Below are positions 38,112 to 42,028 of a DNA stretch of 42,028 nt, one piece after another. The DNA is from Caulobacter sp. Root655 (GTDB lineage: Bacteria; Pseudomonadota; Alphaproteobacteria; Caulobacterales; Caulobacteraceae). The stretch is taken from NCBI RefSeq assembly GCF_001427665.1, contig NZ_LMHC01000001.1, forward strand, positions 963,571 to 1,005,598. Reading direction: 5' to 3'. The position numbers and the translations under genes are program-made. The first letter of the stretch is position 1; the number at the start of each line of letters is the position of its first letter. The notes beneath the pieces are model-generated. The model was not told the origin of the DNA, ran no database searches, and saw nothing but the letters and a program-made list of their open reading frames with translations.

Positions 38112-41027
38112 TTATTTCTCCGGCTTGACGATCATCGTCCACGACTTGTCGTCGCCCAGGAACTCCTGGGCCGCCTTCTGTACGTCGGCGACCGACACCC
38201 GTTGCAGGCCGGCGATCACCGAACGGGTGGAGTCCAGCAGGCGCGGGTCGGTCTGGGCGCCCGACAGGGTTCCCAGCCAGTACTCGTTGGTCTCGCGGGC
38301 CTTTTCGATCTGGTCGATGCGCGGCTTCTTGGCCCGGTCCAGCTCGTCGGCGGTGACCGGCTTGTCGCGCAGGTCGGCGGCGATCTGGCGGATGCTGGCG
38401 ACGATGCCGTCCATCTTGGCGGGCGGAGCCTCGACGCTGACCGCCAGATAGCCCCAGTGGTCGAAGGTGACGCTGGCGGTGGCCGAGGCCGAGGGCGAAT
38501 AGGTGGCTCCCTGCTTCTCGCGAAGTTCGTCGGTCAGCCGCAGCTGCATCACCTGGGCCAGGATCTGGGTGTTGCGGGCCCGCTGCAGGTTGGCGAACAG
38601 GTCGTCGGTCCGCCAGGCCATGAACAGCTGGCCCTGGTCGGCGCGGCCCTTATGGAAGCGCACCACCGGCGTGGCCGAGGGGGCGGGGAAAGGGGCCTTG
38701 TTCGCGCCGGCCGGGGCGGGGGTGTCGGTGCGGGTCGGCAGGGCGCCGAAGGTCTCGGCCACGGCGGCGATCGCCTTGTCGACCGTGATGTCGCCGACTA
38801 TCACCACCTCGATGTCGTCGGTGGCCAGGGGCTTGTCGATCGCGGCCTTCAGTTGGTCGATCGCGGCGCCGGCGATCTGCTGACGGGTGGGGAAGGTCCA
38901 GCGGCCGTCGCCGCCGTGCAGCAGCCCGCCCAGGTCGCGGCCCATCACGCCGCTGCTGGTGGTCTCCATCTGGTCGTGGATCGTGCTGTAATAGGTCTTG
39001 ATGCGGGTGAAGGCCTCGGGCCGCCAGCCGCCCTCGGTGGCGTAGGCCGCCAGCACCTGCAGCTCGGTGGACAGGTCTTCGGGGCGGGTGCGGCCCGACA
39101 GGCTGAAGGCGTCGTCCTCGACCCCCAGGCCGGCGTTCCACACCTTGCCGTTCAGCACCCGCTCCATGTCCTGGGCGCTGATCTGCTTGAGGCCGCCCTC
39201 GATATAGGCAGAGCCGGCCCACAGCGGGCTCTGGACGTCGGTCGGCAGGTCCAGCAGGCCGTGGCCGACGCGGGCCTTCACCAGAATCTGGTCGTCGCGG
39301 AACTTGGTCGGCTTGACGGTCAGGCGCACGCCGTTGGCGAAGCGCACGAAGACGGTGTCCAGGTCGGTGATGTCGCGCTGCTCGGCGACCGCGCCGATCG
39401 CGCCGAAGCTGGCATAGGGCCAGGTGGTGATCCCCGGCGCGGCGGGGGCGGCGACTGGGGTCTTGCCGGAGGCGACATAGGCGTCGGCCACCGTCTTTTC
39501 GGCCCCCTCGATGGCGACCCCTTCAATTGGGGTGGGCGTCGGGACGGTGATCAGCGGGCCGCTGCCGGCGAACTGCGCCTTGAGCACGGCCGACACGGTG
39601 TCGGCGGTCAGGCCCTTAACGGCTTCGTCGAACACCACCAGGTTCTGGGACGGGCTGGTGACGACCTCCTTGTCGCCCAGCGAGCCGACGATGGCGCCGG
39701 CCAGGGCGGTGGTGCGCTGGGTGGCTTCGCCCGCCGCCGCGGCCACGAAGCCTGAACGCATGGCGGCGATCTCGCGGTCCAGCTCGTCCTGGCGCACGCC
39801 GTACTGGGCGACGCGGCGCTGTTCCTGGTCGAGGGCGGTCATCGCCTCCTTCCAGCGTCCGGGCTGGGCGGTGGCGGCCAGGGTGGTGATCTGGGCGGCG
39901 TGCTCCTGGTCGTTCTGCATGGCCACGCCGACGATGAACGGCGGGTCGTCCGAGCGGGTCAGCACCTGCAGCCGGCGGTTCAGCACCGAAAAGCCCAGGG
40001 CCTTGACCAGTTCGGCCTTGTCCTTGGCGCGGGTTTCCAGCTCCAGGTCCGGCGGGGTCACCCACGACATCTGCACCGACAGCTGGGCGCCGGGCTCGAC
40101 CAGCACCTTGGCGGTCAGGCCACGCTTGGCGACGGCGCCGAGCGCCGGCTTGACTCCGGCCGGACCCTGGCCCTTCCAGTCACCGAACCGGGCCTTGATC
40201 TTGGCTTCCATGGCGTCGACGTCGAAGTCGCCCACGGCGACGACCACGGCGTTCTCGGGCCGGTACCAGGCTTCGTAGAAGTCGCGGATGCGCTGGGCCG
40301 GGGCGGTCTTGAGAATCTCGGCCTGGCCGATCGGCAGGCGTTCCGGCGGCCGCTGGCCGGCCAGCTGGAAGGCGAAGGTGTTGACGAACACCCGGTAGCC
40401 GGGCGTGTCGCGGCTGCGCTCCTCCGACAGCACCACGCCGCGCTCGCGATCGACGGCGTCGGGGGCGATGGTCAGCTCGCCGGCCGCCTCGCGCAGCAGC
40501 ATCAGCGAGTTGTCGACGGTGTCGTCGTCGGTCTTGGGCAGGTCCAGCTGGTAGGCGGTCTCGCTGAAGCCAGTCGAGGCGTTGGTGTCGGCGCCGAAGG
40601 CCAGGCCGTGGCGCTCGAGGATCTTGGTCATCTCGCCTTCCGGCACGTTCTTGCTGCCGTTGAACGCCATGTGCTCAAGGAAGTGGGCCAGGCCCTGCTG
40701 CTCGTCGGTCTCCATCAGCGAACCGGCGTCGAACCACAGGCGCAGGGCGGCCTGGCCGGGCGGGGTGGCGTTCTTCTGGATGGCGTAGCGCATGCCGTTG
40801 GGCAGCACCCCGAACCGCACCCGCGGATCGGGCGTCACGTCGGACACCGCCTGGGGCCACTGGCCGGGCTTGACCGCATCGATCGTCGGGCCGGCGGGCG
40901 CGGCCGGGGCGGGCGCCGCCGTCGCGGTCGGGCGGGCCTGGTCCGGCTTGATTTTCGAGATCGTTCCGCAGGCGGAAAGGCTAAGCCCGGCGGAGAGAAC
41001 AAGCGCCAGGCGCGAAACGCGGATCAT
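38112..41027 (-). CDS. M16 (insulinase/pitrilysin) family zinc metalloprotease lipoprotein
   Basis: A 971-aa periplasmic protease of the M16 family, with two homologous halves. The signal peptide MIRVSRLALVLSAGLSLSAC has a lipobox (LSAC, Cys20), so it is lipid-anchored. A proline/alanine linker (residues 36-48) leads to the first catalytic domain with the inverted zinc motif HFLEH (His115, Glu118, His119) and the downstream EERSRD third-ligand region. The second M16 domain pair follows (e.g. LRLTDELREKQGATYSPSASATASVTFDHWGYL). The start at 41027 is chosen because the signal peptide starts there. Such enzymes degrade peptides in the periplasm. It is probably monocistronic. Confidence 0.94.
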   Translation of the reverse strand: MIRVSRLALVLSAGLSLSACGTISKIKPDQARPTATAAPAPAAPAGPTIDAVKPGQWPQAVSDVTPDPRVRFGVLPNGMRYAIQKNATPPGQAALRLWFDAGSLMETDEQQGLAHFLEHMAFNGSKNVPEGEMTKILERHGLAFGADTNASTGFSETAYQLDLPKTDDDTVDNSLMLLREAAGELTIAPDAVDRERGVVLSEERSRDTPGYRVFVNTFAFQLAGQRPPERLPIGQAEILKTAPAQRIRDFYEAWYRPENAVVVAVGDFDVDAMEAKIKARFGDWKGQGPAGVKPALGAVAKRGLTAKVLVEPGAQLSVQMSWVTPPDLELETRAKDKAELVKALGFSVLNRRLQVLTRSDDPPFIVGVAMQNDQEHAAQITTLAATAQPGRWKEAMTALDQEQRRVAQYGVRQDELDREIAAMRSGFVAAAAGEATQRTTALAGAIVGSLGDKEVVTSPSQNLVVFDEAVKGLTADTVSAVLKAQFAGSGPLITVPTPTPIEGVAIEGAEKTVADAYVASGKTPVAAPAAPGITTWPYASFGAIGAVAEQRDITDLDTVFVRFANGVRLTVKPTKFRDDQILVKARVGHGLLDLPTDVQSPLWAGSAYIEGGLKQISAQDMERVLNGKVWNAGLGVEDDAFSLSGRTRPEDLSTELQVLAAYATEGGWRPEAFTRIKTYYSTIHDQMETTSSGVMGRDLGGLLHGGDGRWTFPTRQQIAGAAIDQLKAAIDKPLATDDIEVVIVGDITVDKAIAAVAETFGALPTRTDTPAPAGANKAPFPAPSATPVVRFHKGRADQGQLFMAWRTDDLFANLQRARNTQILAQVMQLRLTDELREKQGATYSPSASATASVTFDHWGYLAVSVEAPPAKMDGIVASIRQIAADLRDKPVTADELDRAKKPRIDQIEKARETNEYWLGTLSGAQTDPRLLDSTRSVIAGLQRVSVADVQKAAQEFLGDDKSWTMIVKPEK

Positions 41028-41290
41028 GGATGACCTTGGGGGTGATCGATATCGGTCCGCCACCTTGGCCGTGCGACGTGACGCAAGCAAGGCGCCGCCG
41101 GGGCGGTCCTGCCTCATTGGCGGTGACGGGCGTGGGCGGCTCGGTAGCCGAGGGTTGGCGCCGTCCGAGCAGTTCCCAACGTATGTGTCTCAATGGAGGG
41201 AAAGTATCGCCGGTGGCGGGGCCGTGGAGTGGCCGAAAGGGGTGTGTGTGTGCTTCTGGCTGCACACGACCGTTTGCGGACGCTCCTGTA

Positions 41291-41349
41291 CCCCTCTCTC
41301 TTAGAGAGAGGGAGGGGCCCGCCGCGAAGCGGTGGGAGGGTGAGAGGTT
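41291..41349. repeat. Inverted repeat flanking the DUF559 gene, left copy
   Basis: The sequence starting CCCCTCTCTCTTAGAGAGAG and ending GGGAGGGTGAGAGGTT (59 bp) recurs inverted at 41743-41803 (61 bp), with two substitutions and a short indel by eye. It contributes two bases of the DUF559 stop codon (TTA on + strand, 41348-41350). The rest of the gap back to the M16 start (41028-41290) shows no gene. Confidence 0.85.
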
Positions 41350-41689
41350 ACACCCTCTCCGACCGGAGCACCGCCAGGATGTCGTCCGCTGTCCCGCCCG
41401 GGTCGGCCAGGACCCGCTCGTTGCGGAACCTCACCACGCTGTATCCGAACAACTCCAGGATCTCGGTGCGACGACTGTCATGGACCTCGCGACCGTCATG
41501 GGTCGGGCCATCCAGTTCCACGATCACCTTGGCCGCCTCGCAGACGAAATCGGCGAAGTAGCGGTCGATCGCCACCTGCCGCAGGAACTTGAACCCGCCC
41601 AGGCGGCGATTGCGCACGAGGGTCCAGAGCATCTTCTCGGCCAGGGTCTGGTTCCGGCGCGGACGACGGGCGTTGGCGGTCTTGTCCAT
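41348..41689 (-). CDS. DUF559 domain endonuclease-like protein
   Basis: A 113-aa protein of DUF559, a small Vsr/PD-(D/E)XK-like fold. It opens MDKTANARRPRRNQTLAEKMLW, followed by RNRRLGGFKFLRQVAIDRYFADFVCEAAKVIVELDGPTHD, with putative metal ligands Asp (ADFV) and Glu-x-Asp (VELDG). The end is SRRTEILELFGYSVVRFRNERVL. The length is normal for the family. Its start could also be further upstream inside the right repeat, but MDKTAN begins the family-like part. The gene is bracketed by inverted repeats (41291-41349 and 41743-41803), and the left one overlaps its stop. The repeats suggest a small mobile cassette. Function is unproven. Confidence 0.85.
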   Translation of the reverse strand: MDKTANARRPRRNQTLAEKMLWTLVRNRRLGGFKFLRQVAIDRYFADFVCEAAKVIVELDGPTHDGREVHDSRRTEILELFGYSVVRFRNERVLADPGGTADDILAVLRSERV

Positions 41690-41742
41690 GGCCAGAGCCT
41701 GGCCCGGGAGACTTGGGAATCGAGATTTTCCGGCAGCGGTGA

Positions 41743-41803
41743 AACCTCTCACCCTCCCACCGCCTGCGGCGGCGGGCCCCTCCCTCTCTCAAAGAGAGAG
41801 GGG
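41743..41803. repeat. Inverted repeat flanking the DUF559 gene, right copy
   Basis: Reverse complement of 41291-41349 apart from a few changes (for example CTTTGAG for CTTAGAG and CGCCGCAGG for CGCGAAG on the matching strand). It lies 53 bases upstream of the DUF559 start codon. Each copy contains a GAGAGAG/CTCTCTC palindrome. Confidence 0.85.
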
Positions 41804-41887
41804 TTTCGAGGGGGATCGAGCGGTAACTATCCCCGCCAGAGCCGACGAAAACCCAAACGATCTCAACGCCCTGAAAAATAATCAGCG

Positions 41888-42028
41888 TCACCAACGCGCC
41901 AGCACTTGCACCCCGCCCATACTGGACCCCGTCTCCGTCGCGGAGGAGGGCGCTTGGTACCGACCCGAAGCGGCGATGGAGATGGAACCGAGCGGGGCCG
42001 CCTGGGCCTGGCGATCGGACCGCGGCGG
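41888..42028 (-). CDS. C-terminus of a protein running off the window (beta-barrel-like ending)
   Basis: A frame open from the window end to a TGA at 41888-41890 gives 46 residues, ending PLGSISIAASGRYQAPSSA then GGVQVLARW. The alternating pattern with terminal Trp resembles the last strand of an outer-membrane beta-barrel. Third codon positions are G/C-biased, as in real genes here. No start codon lies within the window, so the gene is partial at its 5' end. This is a weak call, since 46 codons could be open by chance in such GC-rich DNA. Confidence 0.4.
   Translation of the reverse strand, partial: PPRSDRQAQAAPLGSISIAASGRYQAPSSATETGSSMGGVQVLARW

Noticed and set aside
38049..39755. Long plus-strand open frame opposite the M16 protease
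   Set aside because: Antisense shadow; it begins in a palindromic repeat and has no recognisable domain.
1..42028. CRISPR array, prophage or insertion sequence
   Set aside because: No regularly spaced direct repeats, transposase, integrase or phage structural genes seen; the repeats present are palindromic and dispersed.

Overview
The window looks like a chromosomal segment of a high-GC alphaproteobacterium of the Caulobacter type. This is inferred from the strong G/C third-position bias, a DUF1134/EipA gene with an upstream TTAA-N7-TTAA CtrA-type box, alphaproteobacterial small families (DUF3126, DUF3309, DUF983), an abundant TonB receptor, and many intergenic palindromic repeats. Most genes are ordinary core or metabolic genes. 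A few islands differ in base use or look defence-related. There is no prophage, insertion sequence, CRISPR array or rRNA operon.

Layout. 1-3.7 kb: a TonB-dependent receptor (minus) diverges from a DUF4198 periplasmic protein and an EF-hand protein across a 15-bp perfect 7-1-7 palindrome of Fur-box type. 3.9-4.7 kb: an SRPBCC protein overlaps an ArsR regulator. 4.7-8.8 kb (minus): an operon for a periplasmic molybdenum hydroxylase, with a tri-haem cytochrome c, a 2[2Fe-2S] subunit and a Tat-exported molybdopterin subunit. 9.1-15.6 kb: Rnk, a lipoprotein, tRNA-Ser(GGA), MsrA, SMI1/KNR4, YjbR, DUF599, an MHS-type transporter, DUF3309, a VOC protein and a 60-aa membrane protein. 15.7-18.3 kb: a large STAND-like P-loop/TPR protein with lower GC. 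18.3-22.5 kb: DUF983, an entericidin-like lipoprotein, a penicillin acylase-family protein and two small hypotheticals. 22.6-24.5 kb: two tandem DUF3883 nuclease-like paralogues. 24.5-27.8 kb (minus): a tightly coupled lepA - nucleotidyltransferase - GST run. 28-31 kb: EipA, gamma carbonic anhydrase, a candidate terminated small RNA or leader, PhoH and a secreted protein. 31-35.9 kb: an OPT transporter, a GNAT/TetR pair and a divergent MFS exporter. 36-38 kb: DUF3126, LysR, a small membrane protein and a GFA protein. 38-42 kb: a large M16 protease lipoprotein, a DUF559 endonuclease bracketed by inverted repeats, and the C-terminus of a further protein at the window edge.

How they work together. 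Physical coupling supports these units: cytochrome c/FeS/Mo subunits (4-nt GTGA overlap), SRPBCC-ArsR (14-nt overlap), SMI1-YjbR (ATGA), lepA-nucleotidyltransferase-GST (two TGATG junctions) and TetR-GNAT (ATGA) facing the MFS exporter across a palindromic operator candidate.

Best candidates for undescribed biology: (1) the solitary STAND-like NTPase/TPR protein and its divergent 60-aa membrane partner; (2) the tandem DUF3883 pair, one member of which has lost its putative catalytic glutamate; (3) the DUF559 endonuclease flanked by about 60-bp inverted repeats, one of which supplies two bases of its stop codon; (4) a terminated, anti-Shine-Dalgarno-rich transcript upstream of phoH; (5) a perfect CtrA box upstream of eipA.
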